A stretch of DNA of 64,000 nt, taken from positions 694,876 through 758,875 of the forward strand of contig NZ_KE150458.1 in the NCBI RefSeq assembly GCF_000411455.1. The letters run 5' to 3'. Source of the stretch: Microbacterium sp. oral taxon 186 str. F0373. GTDB taxonomy: Bacteria; Actinomycetota; Actinomycetes; Actinomycetales; Microbacteriaceae. The number at the start of each line of letters is the position of its first letter. Position 1 is the stretch's first letter. Under the pieces are notes generated by a model, which worked only from the letters and a program-made list of their open reading frames with translations, made no database searches and was not told where the DNA came from. Made by a program: the position numbers and the translations under genes. Below are positions 26,416 to 35,732 of the stretch, one piece after another.

Positions 26416-28434
26416 TTGACCGATGTCTCACCCGCGGCGGACGTGACCTATCCCGCCGACGGCTTCGCCCTGTTCCCCGACCGCTCCGTCGTCGCTCTGC
26501 GCGTCAACGGCGACCTGAAAGACCTCTCGACGGTCGTCACGGCCGATGACGCGGTCGAGCCCGTACTGGTCGACAGCGCCGACGGTCTGTCGATCCTGCG
26601 CCACTCCACCGCGCACGTGATGGCCCAGGCCGTGCAGCGCATCAAGCCGCAGTCGAACCTGGGCATCGGCCCGCCGATCACCGACGGCTTCTACTTCGAC
26701 TTCGGTAACGTCGACCCGTTCACTCCCGAGGACCTCAAGGCCATCAAGAAGGAGATGGAGCGCATCGTCCGCGAGAACCAGCGCTTCGTCCGCCGCGTGG
26801 TCGACGAGACCGAGGCGCGAGAGCTCATGGCAGACGAGCCGTTCAAGCTCGAGCTCATCTCGCTCGCTGGTGGCCCGGGCTCCGGGGCGAACGCCGCCGA
26901 GGGTGCCTCCGCAGAGATCGGCGCCGGGGAGCTCACGGTCTACGAGAACGTGAACCGTGACGGCGAGGTCGTCTGGCGCGACCTGTGCCGCGGGCCCCAC
27001 GTTCCCGGCACCCGCTATGTCGCCAACGGCTGGGATCTCACTCGCGTCGCCGGCGCCTACTGGCGCGGCAGCGAGAAGAACCCGCAGCTGCAGCGCATCT
27101 ACGGCACCGCGTGGCCCACGAAGGACGAGCTGCGCGCGTACCAGCAGCGTCTGGAAGAGGCGGCCAAGCGCGACCACCGCAAGCTCGGCAAGGAGCTCGA
27201 CCTCTTCTCGTTCCCCGACGAGATCGGCCCCGGACTCAGCGTGTTCCACCCCAAGGGCGGCATCATCCGCTACGAGATCGAGCGCTACATGCGCGAGCGC
27301 CTGCTCGCCAGCGGCTACGAGGTCGTGAACACGCCGCACATCACGAAGGGCGACCTGTTCATGACGAGCGGCCACCTGCAGTGGTATGCCGACGGCATGT
27401 ACCCGCCGATGGTGCTCGACGAGGTCGTGGATGCCGACGGTCACGTCAGCCGCGAGGGCCAGGAGTACTACCTGAAGCCCATGAACTGCCCGTTCCACAA
27501 CCTGATCTTCCGCTCGCGCGGCCGCTCCTACCGCGAGCTGCCGCTGCGCCTCAGCGAGTTCGGGTCGGTGTACCGCTACGAGAAGAGCGGCACCCTCTCG
27601 GGCCTCACGCGCGTGCGCGGCATGACCCAGGACGACACCCACATCTACGTGACGGCCGACCAGGTCAAGGGCGAGCTCACCCACAGCCTCGACTTCGTGC
27701 TGCAGACCCTCCGCGACTACGGCCTGAACGACTTCTACCTGGAGCTGTCGACGAAGGAGAACGGCAACCCGAAGTTCATCGGCGCCGACGAGCTCTGGAC
27801 GGAGGCGACCGAAACCCTGCGCGAGGTGGCCGAGGCATCCGGGCTCGAGCTCGTGCCCGACCCGGGCGGCGCCGCCTTCTACGGGCCAAAGATCTCGGTG
27901 CAGGCGCGCGACGCGATCGGCCGCACCTGGCAGATGTCGACCATCCAGCTCGACTTCAACCAGCCCGAGCGGTTCGAGCTCGAGTACACCGGCCCCGACG
28001 GCGAGAAGCACCGCCCCGTGATGATCCACCGTGCTCTGTTCGGCTCGGTGGAGCGCTTCTTCGCGATCCTGCTCGAGCACTACGCCGGCGCCTTCCCCGT
28101 GTGGCTGGCTCCCGTGCAGGTGGTCGGCATCCCCGTCGCGGACGACTTCGCCCCCTACCTCGATGAGATCGTCGCGCGCCTCCGGGCCGCGGGCGTGCGG
28201 GCCGAGGTCGACCACTCCGACGATCGGATGCCGAAGAAGATCCGCACGCACACCACCCAGAAGGTGCCGCTGCAGCTGATCGCGGGGGAGCAGGACCGCT
28301 CCGCCGGTACCGTCTCGTTCCGTTTCCGTGACGGGTCGCAGACCAACGGCATCCCGGTGGATGAGGCGATCGACAAGATCGTCGCCGCGATCGCCGGCAA
28401 GCTGCTCGTCAACACCGCCGAGGACCTGGCGTGA
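26416..28434 (+). CDS. thrS: Threonyl-tRNA synthetase
   Basis: Charges tRNA-Thr with threonine. The 672-aa class II synthetase has the N-terminal TGS domain ([15 protein letters not shown]), then the editing domain around [12 protein letters not shown], which carries the HxxxH of SAD domains. The catalytic domain has zinc ligands C358 (PMNCPFHN), H409 (DDTHIY) and H538 (MIHRALFGS). The C-terminal anticodon-binding domain includes FAPYLDEI. I use the TTG at 26416, preceded by GGAGA, since the N-terminal peptide continues to the TGS domain. The following HIT gene begins 13 bp after the stop. Confidence 0.97.
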   Translation: MTDVSPAADVTYPADGFALFPDRSVVALRVNGDLKDLSTVVTADDAVEPVLVDSADGLSILRHSTAHVMAQAVQRIKPQSNLGIGPPITDGFYFDFGNVDPFTPEDLKAIKKEMERIVRENQRFVRRVVDETEARELMADEPFKLELISLAGGPGSGANAAEGASAEIGAGELTVYENVNRDGEVVWRDLCRGPHVPGTRYVANGWDLTRVAGAYWRGSEKNPQLQRIYGTAWPTKDELRAYQQRLEEAAKRDHRKLGKELDLFSFPDEIGPGLSVFHPKGGIIRYEIERYMRERLLASGYEVVNTPHITKGDLFMTSGHLQWYADGMYPPMVLDEVVDADGHVSREGQEYYLKPMNCPFHNLIFRSRGRSYRELPLRLSEFGSVYRYEKSGTLSGLTRVRGMTQDDTHIYVTADQVKGELTHSLDFVLQTLRDYGLNDFYLELSTKENGNPKFIGADELWTEATETLREVAEASGLELVPDPGGAAFYGPKISVQARDAIGRTWQMSTIQLDFNQPERFELEYTGPDGEKHRPVMIHRALFGSVERFFAILLEHYAGAFPVWLAPVQVVGIPVADDFAPYLDEIVARLRAAGVRAEVDHSDDRMPKKIRTHTTQKVPLQLIAGEQDRSAGTVSFRFRDGSQTNGIPVDEAIDKIVAAIAGKLLVNTAEDLA

Positions 28435-28447
28435 GAGGGCCCGGTCG

Positions 28448-29017
28448 GTGAGCGAGCCGGAGGCGAGTCGAAACGCCGACGCCGCCCTCGAGGACGCCGC
28501 GACGTTCGCGGCCGTCCCCGACGCCTTCCAGCGGCTCTGGACGCCGCACCGCATGGCCTACATCAACACGGGCGCCGATGCCCTCCGGGGCTCGGGCTGC
28601 CCGTTCTGCGCCGCGCCGCAGAAGTCGGATGCCGAGGGGCTCATCGTCCACCGCGGTGTCACGTCCTACGTGCTGCTGAACCTCTTCCCGTACAACTCGG
28701 GTCACATGCTGGTGTGCCCGTACCGCCACATCGCGACGTACGACCAGGCCACGCCGGAGGAGGTCGCCGAGATCGGCGCTCTCACACAGACCGGGATGCG
28801 GGTGCTCCGCGAGGTCTCGCGCTGCGACGGCTTCAACATCGGCATGAACCAGGGCGCGGTCGCCGGCGCGGGGGTCGACGAGCACCTGCACCAGCACATC
28901 GTTCCGCGGTGGAGCTCGGACGCGAACTTCTTCCCGATCATCGCGCGTACGAAGGCCCTGCCGCAGCTGCTCGGCGAGGTCCGCGAGGCCGTCGCGGCCG
29001 CCTGGCCGACGGCGTGA
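28448..29017 (+). CDS. HIT family protein, probable Ap4A phosphorylase
   Basis: A 189-aa histidine-triad protein with the catalytic DEHLHQHIVPRW motif (H-x-H-x-H). An N-terminal GCPFCAAP cysteine pair matches the metal-containing HIT subgroup. The gene order thrS-HIT is shared with Mycobacterium tuberculosis, where the neighbour (Rv2613c) is a diadenosine tetraphosphate phosphorylase. The same activity is therefore inferred here: breakdown of Ap4A made by aminoacyl-tRNA synthetases. The GTG at 28448 is used, with GAGAGGG about 10 nt upstream. The last bases overlap the next start (GTGA). Confidence 0.88.
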   Translation: MSEPEASRNADAALEDAATFAAVPDAFQRLWTPHRMAYINTGADALRGSGCPFCAAPQKSDAEGLIVHRGVTSYVLLNLFPYNSGHMLVCPYRHIATYDQATPEEVAEIGALTQTGMRVLREVSRCDGFNIGMNQGAVAGAGVDEHLHQHIVPRWSSDANFFPIIARTKALPQLLGEVREAVAAAWPTA

Positions 29018-29475
29018 GCCCGGGCGGTCCGGACGACGGCGCGGCACCGTTCACGGTCGACGCGCGGCGCCTGCGCACGCTCCCGGCATCCACCGTGGAG
29101 CTGTGCGGAGACATCACCGCGTTCGACGCTCGCCGCGCCGAGGCAGAGACGCGCGAGCGTCAGGACCCGCTGTACTGGGTCGACCTCGAGGTGCCACGGG
29201 GATGGGTGCTCGTCGGCGACAACGGCCAGGGCGATGAGTGGTGGCTCGGTCCGCGTGGCGACGTCTGGTTCTTCGACCACGTCGACGGCGAACGGGCCGT
29301 GTCGCGCTTCGCGCCGATGCACCTCTCGATCACGCAGTGGCTGATGGTGGGGCACGTGCTGCACGCGCTCGAGCAGTTCGACGAGGCGAATGATGCCGCC
29401 GTGGAGCGCACCCTCGCCGCACTGGATGCGATCTCGCCCGAGCTCGGTGTGCGCTGGCCATACGAGCTGGTCTGA
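29014..29475 (+). CDS. Uncharacterised protein, weakly SUKH (SMI1/KNR4)-like
   Basis: A 153-aa soluble protein beginning at the GTG that overlaps the HIT stop by 4 bp. The stretch VPRGWVLVGDNGQGDEWWLGPRGDVWFFDHVDGE, followed by a helix-rich ITQWLMVGHVLHALEQF, resembles the SUKH/SMI1-KNR4 pattern (turn-rich 'GD.ggGD.w.ld..G.v...dHd'). The similarity is only by eye. SUKH proteins are often immunity or scaffold proteins. Here the translational coupling to HIT suggests a cellular rather than a toxin-system role. Followed immediately by a REP-like repeat. Confidence 0.5.
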   Translation: MSPGGPDDGAAPFTVDARRLRTLPASTVELCGDITAFDARRAEAETRERQDPLYWVDLEVPRGWVLVGDNGQGDEWWLGPRGDVWFFDHVDGERAVSRFAPMHLSITQWLMVGHVLHALEQFDEANDAAVERTLAALDAISPELGVRWPYELV

Positions 29476-29483
29476 CCAGGCAG

Positions 29484-29575
29484 GGCGTTTCGACTCGCTG
29501 CGCTCGCTCAACGACCGGGGAAGGGCGCGAAGTCCCGGTCGTTGAGCGAGGCGCGCAGCGCCGAGTCGAAACGCC
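29484..29575. repeat. REP-like inverted repeat, copy 1
   Basis: Starts GGCGTTTCGACTCG and ends with its complement CGAGTCGAAACGCC. Inner CTCAACGACCGGG pairs with CCCGGTCGTTGAG. The roughly 90-bp imperfect palindrome can fold into one long stem. It sits between converging genes (coupled to the HIT-operon end and pdxY) and may serve as a terminator. It is a sibling of the copy at 35618. Confidence 0.85.
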
Positions 29576-29580
29576 GAACC

Positions 29581-30432
29581 TCAGCGCACCCGGGTGACGG
29601 GGAACTGCAGGCGCGGGTGGGCGTAGAACTCCTGCGCCTCGACCAGCTGCAGTTCGCGCTGCCCGGAGTCGAACGTCGTCTGCAGTAGGTCGTACACACT
29701 CGACACGGTCTTCGCCAGCGCATCTGCGGCGTCGCCGCTCGCACGATAGTGGGCCGTGAACAACGCCGCCGTGACGTCGCCCGACCCGTTCGCCTTCATG
29801 GGGATGCGCGGCGTCTGCACGATCCACGCGCCGTCATCGGTCACGGCAAGCATCTCGATCGTGCCTTCGGGGGCATCCGGACGCTCGACCGACGTGACGA
29901 GCACGGTGCGCGGGCCCATCGCGCGCGCGGCATCCGCCGACGCGAGCGTCGAGGCGAGGTCCGTCGGCTCGGTTTCCGTGAGGAAGCCGAGCTCGAACTG
30001 GTTGGGCGTGATGATGTCGGCCGCCGGCACGACGCGATCGCGGAGCAGCACGGGGATCGCCGGAGCGACGAAGCACCCACTCTTGGCGTTGCCCATCACG
30101 GGATCGCAGGAGTACACCGCCGCAGGATTGGCCGCTTTCACGCGCGCCACCGCATCGAGGATGACGTCCGCGATGCCCTCCCCGCCCTGATAGCCGCTGA
30201 GCACGACGTCGATCTCCCCGAACACGCCCCGCTCCTCAATGCCCGTGATGACGTCGCGGACGTCGTCGGGGGCGATGAGCGGACCGCGCCAGGCGCCGTA
30301 ACCGGTGTGGTTGGAGAAGTTCACGGTGTACACCGGCAGCACCTCGACGCCGATGCGCTGCAGCGGGAACACGGCGGCCGAGTTGCCGACGTGGCCGTAC
30401 GCGACGGCGGACTGGATGGAGAGGATCTTCAT
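29581..30432 (-). CDS. pdxY: Pyridoxal kinase PdxY
   Basis: Phosphorylates pyridoxal to PLP in the salvage route. The 283-aa ribokinase-fold protein has the ILSIQSAVAYGHVGNSAA substrate/phosphate loop, VYSCDPVMGNAKSG, DIITPNQFELGFLT and the catalytic base/anion-hole motif MKANGSGDVTAALF. It follows the PdxR gene by 7 bp on the same strand, so regulator and salvage kinase form an operon divergent from the de novo pair pdxS-pdxT. Confidence 0.95.
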   Translation of the reverse strand: MKILSIQSAVAYGHVGNSAAVFPLQRIGVEVLPVYTVNFSNHTGYGAWRGPLIAPDDVRDVITGIEERGVFGEIDVVLSGYQGGEGIADVILDAVARVKAANPAAVYSCDPVMGNAKSGCFVAPAIPVLLRDRVVPAADIITPNQFELGFLTETEPTDLASTLASADAARAMGPRTVLVTSVERPDAPEGTIEMLAVTDDGAWIVQTPRIPMKANGSGDVTAALFTAHYRASGDAADALAKTVSSVYDLLQTTFDSGQRELQLVEAQEFYAHPRLQFPVTRVR

Positions 30433-30439
30433 CGGGCGA

Positions 30440-31798
30440 TCATCCTGCTTTCGAGGTCGCGGCTGCGGCGGGGATCGCCGCGGCCAGGTCGGTGGCCAGA
30501 CGCGCGAGATCGGCGTCCGAGAGGTCGTGGACGGTGATGCGCAGATGGCGGGCGGCGCGCGCGCCTTCGAGCACGAACTCGTCGCCCGGACGCACGAGCC
30601 ATCCGCGACGCATGAGCTGCTCGGATGCCGCGCGCGCCGGAACCGGCAGCGACACCCAGAGGCTCAGACCGTCGCCCGCGACCACCGGGACGCCCGCCGC
30701 GGTGAACGCCGCGGCGGCCGCGCGGTTGCGCGCGGCGTAGTGGGCGGATGCCGCTGCCACCGCCGCGACGGCGTCCGGATCGGTGAGCTGTTCGAGCGCC
30801 ACGCGCTGGAGGAGGTGGCTGACCCACGTCGCGCCCGGATTGAGGCGCTCAGCGAGCCGCTCGGCCGTGTCGGGGTCGGAGGCGACCACGGCGAGACACA
30901 TGTCGGGCCCCAGGAACTTCGAGACGGACCGGATGAGCGCCCAGCGCCGATGCGACGCGGAGATCACCGAGTGAAAGGGCTGCGCCGACAGCATCGAGAA
31001 ATGGTCGTCTTCGATGACGAGGACATACGGGTGGTCGGCCAGCAGTGTGCGCAGCGCCGCAGCGCGCTCGGCACTGAGGCTCGCCCCCGTGGGGTTCTGA
31101 GCGCGAGGAGTGAGCAGCACGGCGCGCACCCCGGCATCCAACGCGGCCTGGAGCCCGGCGACGGTCATGCCCTCATCGTCGACGGGGACGGCGATGGGGC
31201 GGTAACCGCCGAGGCGAACCGTGTTCAGGCTCGCGAGGAAGCACGGGTCCTCGAGAGCCACGGCATCGTCGCGCGTCAGCGTCTGGGCGAGCAGACGTTC
31301 GATCGCGTCGGAGGCGCCGCCCGTGATCGTGAGACGCAGCGCGCGGTCGTCTCCGACGGCGGCCCGCATCCACTCTTCGGACCACGCTGCCAGGTCGCGG
31401 TCGATGACGGGTTCGCCGTACAGCACCGGCCGACCCGCGATGCGACTGAGGGCTGGATGCAGATCGGGGATGAGTGCCGGGTCGGGGTTGCCCGCCGCGA
31501 GGTCGCGCAGCACCGTGCCGCGTGCGAAGCCTTCTTGCGCCACGGGGGTGCGTTCAGCGACGCGCGTGCCGGCGCGGCCGCGGGCCTCGACGAGCCCGGC
31601 CTGCGTCAGCAGACGATACGCGGACACGACGGTGTTGCGATTGACCCCCAGCTCGTCGGCGAGGGTTCGCACCGGGGGCAGTGCCGAGCCGGGCGCCAGC
31701 TCGCCGCGCTCGATCCTCTGTCGCACGCTGTCGGCGATATCGGTCGCGGTGGCCCCGGCGATGCGCAGCACGGAGGAGGCATCGGGGACGGCGTTCAC
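30440..31798 (-). CDS. pdxR: PdxR, MocR/GntR-family regulator of vitamin B6 synthesis
   Basis: A 452-aa MocR-type protein: an N-terminal GntR winged helix (SALPPVRTLADELGVNRNTVVSAYRLLTQAGLVEARG, about residues 40-75) fused to a class I aminotransferase-fold domain that binds PLP as effector. The Schiff-base Lys is expected in the SVSKFLGPDMCLAV block. In other actinobacteria and firmicutes PdxR activates pdxST when PLP is low. Here it lies divergent from pdxS, which fits. The GTG start has TACACT 7 nt upstream (31811-31806), suggesting leaderless initiation. Confidence 0.93.
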   Translation of the reverse strand: MNAVPDASSVLRIAGATATDIADSVRQRIERGELAPGSALPPVRTLADELGVNRNTVVSAYRLLTQAGLVEARGRAGTRVAERTPVAQEGFARGTVLRDLAAGNPDPALIPDLHPALSRIAGRPVLYGEPVIDRDLAAWSEEWMRAAVGDDRALRLTITGGASDAIERLLAQTLTRDDAVALEDPCFLASLNTVRLGGYRPIAVPVDDEGMTVAGLQAALDAGVRAVLLTPRAQNPTGASLSAERAAALRTLLADHPYVLVIEDDHFSMLSAQPFHSVISASHRRWALIRSVSKFLGPDMCLAVVASDPDTAERLAERLNPGATWVSHLLQRVALEQLTDPDAVAAVAAASAHYAARNRAAAAAFTAAGVPVVAGDGLSLWVSLPVPARAASEQLMRRGWLVRPGDEFVLEGARAARHLRITVHDLSDADLARLATDLAAAIPAAAATSKAG

Positions 31799-31805
31799 GG
31801 TGATC

Positions 31806-31846
31806 AGTGTATGTGACAGGACATGCTACGTTTTGGCCTAGGCCAA
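31806..31846. promoter_or_regulatory. pdxR/pdxS divergent control region with 14-bp palindrome
   Basis: TTGGCCTAGGCCAA at 31833-31846 is a perfect palindrome just after a plus-strand -10 candidate TACGTT (31827-31832). The minus TACACT (31811-31806) belongs to pdxR. The palindrome is a candidate PdxR or other operator overlapping the pdxS transcription start. No direct evidence identifies the protein. Confidence 0.5.
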
Positions 31847-31904
31847 TAGCTGCGGCATCCCGCTCCGCCGCACCGAGCGACGTCCACACCCGAAGGAGAA
31901 ACCC

Positions 31905-32795
31905 GTGTCCACTCCCGTCACCGGCTCGTCCCGCGTCAAGCGCGGACTCGCCGAAATGCTCAAGGGCGGCGTCATCATGGACGTCGTCACCCCCGATCAG
32001 GCGAAGATCGCCGAGGACGCCGGCGCCGTCGCCGTCATGGCCCTCGAGCGCGTGCCCGCCGACATCCGCGCCCAGGGCGGCGTGTCACGGATGAGCGATC
32101 CCGACATGATCGACGGCATCATCGAGGCCGTATCGATCCCCGTCATGGCGAAGGCGCGCATCGGCCACTTCGTCGAGGCTCAGGTGCTCCAGGAGCTCGG
32201 CGTGGACTACATCGACGAGTCCGAGGTGCTCTCACCGGCCGACTACGTGAACCACATCGACAAGTGGAACTTCACCGTTCCGTTCGTCTGCGGCGCCACC
32301 AACCTCGGCGAGGCGCTGCGACGTATCACCGAGGGGGCGGCGATGATCCGCTCCAAGGGGGAGGCGGGCACCGGCGACGTGTCGGAGGCCATGAAGCACA
32401 TCCGCAAGATCCGCGGCGAGATCGCCGCGCTCGGGGCGCTGTCCCGCGACGAGCTGTACGTCGCGGCCAAGGAGCTGCAGGCACCGTACGAGCTCGTCGC
32501 CGAGATCGCCGAGACCGGCACGCTCCCGGTCGTGCTGTTCGTCGCCGGCGGGGTCGCCACACCCGCCGATGCCGCGATGATGATGCAGCTCGGCGCCGAC
32601 GGCGTCTTCGTCGGCTCAGGGATCTTCAAGAGCGGCGACCCGGCCGCCCGTGCCGCCGCGATCGTGAAGGCGACCACGTTCTTCGACGACCCGAAGGTCA
32701 TCGCGGATGTCTCGCGCGGCCTCGGCGAGGCCATGGTCGGCATCAACGTCGCCGACCTGCCGGCCCCGCACCGGCTCGCCGAGCGCGGATGGTGA
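31905..32795 (+). CDS. pdxS: Pyridoxal 5'-phosphate synthase lyase subunit PdxS
   Basis: Makes PLP from ribose-5-phosphate, glyceraldehyde-3-phosphate and ammonia delivered by PdxT. The 296-aa TIM-barrel protein contains the first-intermediate Lys in MAKARIGHF and the second region around [22 protein letters not shown] and the [17 protein letters not shown] phosphate-binding end are also present. Start GTG at 31905 follows AAGGAGAAA. The end overlaps pdxT by a few bases. It forms the barrel core of the dodecameric PdxS-PdxT complex. Confidence 0.97.
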   Translation: MSTPVTGSSRVKRGLAEMLKGGVIMDVVTPDQAKIAEDAGAVAVMALERVPADIRAQGGVSRMSDPDMIDGIIEAVSIPVMAKARIGHFVEAQVLQELGVDYIDESEVLSPADYVNHIDKWNFTVPFVCGATNLGEALRRITEGAAMIRSKGEAGTGDVSEAMKHIRKIRGEIAALGALSRDELYVAAKELQAPYELVAEIAETGTLPVVLFVAGGVATPADAAMMMQLGADGVFVGSGIFKSGDPAARAAAIVKATTFFDDPKVIADVSRGLGEAMVGINVADLPAPHRLAERGW

Positions 32796-33391
32796 CGACG
32801 GGGATGCCTCGGGTCGGCGTCCTCGCCCTCCAGGGGGATGTCCGCGAGCACGTCCGGGCCCTGGAGACGCTGGGCGCGGAGGTCGTCGCGGTGCGCCGCC
32901 CCGAGGAGCTCGCAACCGTCTCGGGGCTCGTGATCCCGGGCGGCGAGTCCAGCGTGATCGACAAGCTGGCGCGGACGTTCGGTATGCAGCAGCCGATCCG
33001 TGAGGCCCTCGCAGGCGGGATGCCGGCGTACGGCACGTGCGCCGGGCTCATCCTGCTGGCGGACCGCATCGCCGACGGCATCCGCGGACAGGAAACCTTC
33101 GGAGGGATCGACATCACCGTGCAGCGCAACGCCTTCGGCTCGCAGATCGACTCCTTCGAGACGGAGCTCACGGTCGCGGGTTTCGATGAGCCGGTGTCCG
33201 CCACCTTCATCCGCGCGCCGCGGGTGGTGGAGACCGGACCGGCCGTCGAAGTGCTGGCCTCCCTTCCGGACGGAGCGATCGTCGCCGTCCGGCAGGGAGC
33301 GCTGTTCGGCACCGCGTTCCACCCCGAGGTGTCGGGGGAGACGCGGTTCCACGAGCTGTTCCTCGATCTCGTCGCCGCACGCGCGAGCTGA
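32789..33391 (+). CDS. pdxT: Pyridoxal 5'-phosphate synthase glutaminase subunit PdxT
   Basis: Provides ammonia from glutamine to PdxS. A class I glutamine amidotransferase of about 200 aa with nucleophile Cys in [11 protein letters not shown] and the His-Glu pair in [26 protein letters not shown] and [12 protein letters not shown] are typical PdxT blocks. Start alternatives are ATG 32789 (used), GTG 32792 (4-bp overlap) and ATG 32804; the protein core is unaffected. Any of the first two would couple translation to pdxS. Confidence 0.95.
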   Translation: MVTTGMPRVGVLALQGDVREHVRALETLGAEVVAVRRPEELATVSGLVIPGGESSVIDKLARTFGMQQPIREALAGGMPAYGTCAGLILLADRIADGIRGQETFGGIDITVQRNAFGSQIDSFETELTVAGFDEPVSATFIRAPRVVETGPAVEVLASLPDGAIVAVRQGALFGTAFHPEVSGETRFHELFLDLVAARAS

Positions 33392-33422
33392 GCGGATGCC
33401 GCGACCCGCATCTACGGATGCG

Positions 33423-33428
33423 TAGGAT
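33423..33428 (+). promoter_or_regulatory. -10 element of leaderless lipoprotein gene
   Basis: TAGGAT is exactly 6 nt before the ATG at 33435. Confidence 0.6.
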
Positions 33429-33434
33429 CGCGCC

Positions 33435-34241
33435 ATGACACGACGCGCATCGCGGATGATCGGCAGCGCCGCGGCCGGTGCGATCTCGGTCATCCTCCTG
33501 ACGGGGTGCGTGGCCCATGAGAACGCAGCGGACGCGGCCGCACGCGACGCGGTCGCGGGGCTCATCGGCGAGATCTCACATCGGCAGGCGTCCGACATCG
33601 ACGGATGGGCGCGGCTGGCTGCGCAAGCCGCGGGTGACCGCAGCGAGATCACCCTCATCGGCATCGCCCCGCAGACCGCGCAGAAGCCGATCGACCCGCT
33701 GGGCACGCTGTCCTTCCGCGTCGAGATGACCGCGCGCAGCACCGGCATGTGGTCCGCCGAGACCGTGTCGAGCACGTCGTGCTACGCCGTCGACTTCACG
33801 AGATACGGCCCGGTCGCTCAGGATCGGCCGTGGAGCGATCCCCCCTCGGTTCGCACGATCGACTGCTCGGACGGGGCGCGATCGGTGACACCGCCGCCCG
33901 ACACCTTTCCGGTCTTCGTGGTCCCCGAGGGGGCGGCCGACGCGATCCTCGCCGTGGTCGCCGACGCCTCTGCGACGGACCCGACGAGCGAGCTGGAGAG
34001 CTCCATCCTGGCCCGACTCAGCCCGCCCACCGGCCCCTACGAGCACCTCGCCCCCCTCGAGGTCGTCCGGACCGCCGACGGTGCGATCGGCGCCTCGATG
34101 GGCACCGAGAGCAGATGCGTGCTCGTGCGTCGCGTGGACGGTGTGACCGAGCGGGTGTACGCGCCGCGCGTGTACCTGCAGCCGGGTGAGCTCGGATGCC
34201 GCGGAACGACCGCGCTCAGCGATCTCCGCCCACCGCACTGA
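33435..34241 (+). CDS. Putative lipoprotein of unknown function
   Basis: A 268-aa protein with a lipoprotein signal: RRASRMIGSAAAGAISVILLTGC, the lipobox LLTGC placing the modified Cys near residue 26. The mature part is Asp/Ala-rich and has no motif I recognise. It contains a handful of Cys residues (SSTSCYAVDF, IDCSDGA, SRCVLV and LGCRG), compatible with extracytoplasmic disulfides. It has its own leaderless promoter and is not coupled to pdxT, from which it is separated by 43 bp. Function unknown. Confidence 0.8.
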   Translation: MTRRASRMIGSAAAGAISVILLTGCVAHENAADAAARDAVAGLIGEISHRQASDIDGWARLAAQAAGDRSEITLIGIAPQTAQKPIDPLGTLSFRVEMTARSTGMWSAETVSSTSCYAVDFTRYGPVAQDRPWSDPPSVRTIDCSDGARSVTPPPDTFPVFVVPEGAADAILAVVADASATDPTSELESSILARLSPPTGPYEHLAPLEVVRTADGAIGASMGTESRCVLVRRVDGVTERVYAPRVYLQPGELGCRGTTALSDLRPPH

Positions 34242-34275
34242 CCGTCCACGATCACGCCCTGTCGGTGCGGCGAGC

Positions 34276-34281
34276 TAACGT
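34276..34281 (+). promoter_or_regulatory. -10 element of leaderless DUF1697 gene
   Basis: TAACGT is exactly 6 nt before the ATG at 34288. Confidence 0.6.
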
Positions 34282-34287
34282 GGCGGC

Positions 34288-34821
34288 ATGACGACATGGG
34301 TGGCGTTGCTTCGCGGCGTGAACGTCAACGGCATCACGATCCGCAGCGCGGAGCTGGCAGACCTGATGTACGCGCTCGACGTCGGCGAGGTGACGACCAT
34401 ACTGGCCAGCGGCAACGTCCGCTTCACCGCCGACGTCGACGTATCGGGGCGAGCGCACCTCAAGAAGCGGATCGAAGACGCCCTGCGTCAGCGGTTCGAC
34501 TACGACGCCTGGATCGTCCTCATCACGCGGGACGAGCTGGAAGCGACCGTGGCGAGGTTCCCCTTCGATGCCCACGACGACGCCCGTCAGCCCTACGTCG
34601 TCTTCTGCAGCGAGATGGCGGTGCGCGACGCGCTCGTGGATGCCGCGGCATCCCTCGATCCGCAGGAGGATCCGACACAGCCCGGGTTCGGTGTCGTCTA
34701 CTGGAGCCCGCCGAAGGGGCGCACCCTCGAGACGCCCTTCGGAAAGATCCTCGGACGCGCCGAGTACAAGCCGACGACCACGACGCGAAACCTGCGCACG
34801 CTCGTCAAGATCCTGCGCTGA
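34288..34821 (+). CDS. DUF1697 family protein
   Basis: A 177-aa protein starting [18 protein letters not shown], the typical DUF1697 opening. It continues with [29 protein letters not shown] and the C-terminal [35 protein letters not shown] block. The family is widespread in actinobacteria, and no function is established. It stands alone with its own leaderless-type promoter, 46 bp after the lipoprotein gene. Confidence 0.9.
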   Translation: MTTWVALLRGVNVNGITIRSAELADLMYALDVGEVTTILASGNVRFTADVDVSGRAHLKKRIEDALRQRFDYDAWIVLITRDELEATVARFPFDAHDDARQPYVVFCSEMAVRDALVDAAASLDPQEDPTQPGFGVVYWSPPKGRTLETPFGKILGRAEYKPTTTTRNLRTLVKILR

Positions 34822-34842
34822 GAATCGGCGGTGTCGCCTGAG

Positions 34843-34848
34843 TAAACT
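34843..34848 (+). promoter_or_regulatory. -10 element of leaderless YebC gene
   Basis: TAAACT is 7 nt before the ATG at 34856. GGAGATC fills the spacer and could also act as a ribosome binding site if transcription starts further upstream. Confidence 0.5.
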
Positions 34849-34855
34849 GGAGATC

Positions 34856-35614
34856 ATGTCCGGACACTCCAAATGGGCCACGACCAAGCACAAGAAGGCG
34901 GTCATCGACTCCCGCCGCGCGAAGTCGTGGGCGAAGCTCATCAAGAACATCGAAGTCGCCGCGAAGCTCGGCGGCCCGGACCTGCAGGGGAACCCGACGC
35001 TGTTCGACGCGGTCCTCAAGGCCAAGAAGACCTCGGTACCCAAGGACAACATCGACCGCGCCATCAAGCGCGGCGCCGGCATCGGCGGCGAGTCGGTCGA
35101 GTACTCGTCGATCATGTACGAGGGCTACGGACCGAACGGCGTGGCGCTCATGATCGAGTGTCTGACCGATAACAAGAACCGCGCCGCCGCGGAGGTGCGC
35201 ACCGCCCTCAGCCGCAATGGCGGAACGCTCGCCGACCCCGGCTCGGTCGCCTACAACTTCTCCCGCAAGGGCGTCATCGTCGTGTCCGAAGAGAACACCA
35301 GCGAAGACGACGTCATGCTGGCCGCCCTCGAGGCCGGCGCCGAAGAGATCGAGCCGCACGCGCAGGGCTTCGAGGTCATCACCGAGGCGTCCGATCTCGT
35401 TGCGGTCCGCTCGGCACTGACCGACGCGGGCATCGAGTACGAATCCGCCGACGTCGAATTCGTGCCGAACCTCAAGGTGGAGATCGACGCCGAGACGGCA
35501 CGCAAGATCTTCCGCCTGATCGACGCGCTCGAAGACAGCGACGACGTGCAGAACGTCTTCAGCAACTTCGACCTGAACGCCGAGGTGCAGGCCGAGCTCG
35601 AAGACGACGAGTAA
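34856..35614 (+). CDS. YebC/PmpR family protein
   Basis: A 252-aa protein with the hallmark start [23 protein letters not shown], then [19 protein letters not shown] and [31 protein letters not shown]. The YebC/TACO1 family is described as DNA-binding regulators (PmpR) and, more recently, as factors easing ribosomal stalling at polyproline. The distinction cannot be made from sequence. The order YebC-ruvC-ruvA-ruvB is conserved in actinobacteria. The gene ends just before the second REP-like repeat. Confidence 0.94.
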   Translation: MSGHSKWATTKHKKAVIDSRRAKSWAKLIKNIEVAAKLGGPDLQGNPTLFDAVLKAKKTSVPKDNIDRAIKRGAGIGGESVEYSSIMYEGYGPNGVALMIECLTDNKNRAAAEVRTALSRNGGTLADPGSVAYNFSRKGVIVVSEENTSEDDVMLAALEAGAEEIEPHAQGFEVITEASDLVAVRSALTDAGIEYESADVEFVPNLKVEIDAETARKIFRLIDALEDSDDVQNVFSNFDLNAEVQAELEDDE

Positions 35615-35617
35615 GCC

Positions 35618-35700
35618 GCGTTTCGACTCGCTCCGCTCGCTCAACGACCGGGAGGGAGCACCGGTCGTTGAGCGAGCGGCGCAGCCGCGAGTCGAAACGC
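35618..35700. repeat. REP-like inverted repeat, copy 2
   Basis: GCGTTTCGACTCG begins the element and CGAGTCGAAACGC ends it. CTCAACGACCGG and CCGGTCGTTGAG form the inner arms. Overall it is an about 83-bp near-palindrome, closely related to 29484-29575. It separates YebC from ruvC, ending 20 bp before the ruvC -10. Confidence 0.85.
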
Positions 35701-35720
35701 CCCCGTCCGCGTCGAGCGCT

Positions 35721-35726
35721 TAGCGT
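35721..35726 (+). promoter_or_regulatory. -10 element of leaderless ruvC transcript
   Basis: TAGCGT is exactly 6 nt before the GTG at 35733. It fixes the ruvC start. Confidence 0.6.
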
Positions 35727-35732
35727 GGGGGA

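Noticed and set aside
29460..29580. Coding sequence in the REP-like repeat (translating as Ser-Glu-Arg-rich peptide)
   Set aside because: The frame is read out of the palindrome itself. The same peptide prefix appears at the second copy, as expected from a repeat.
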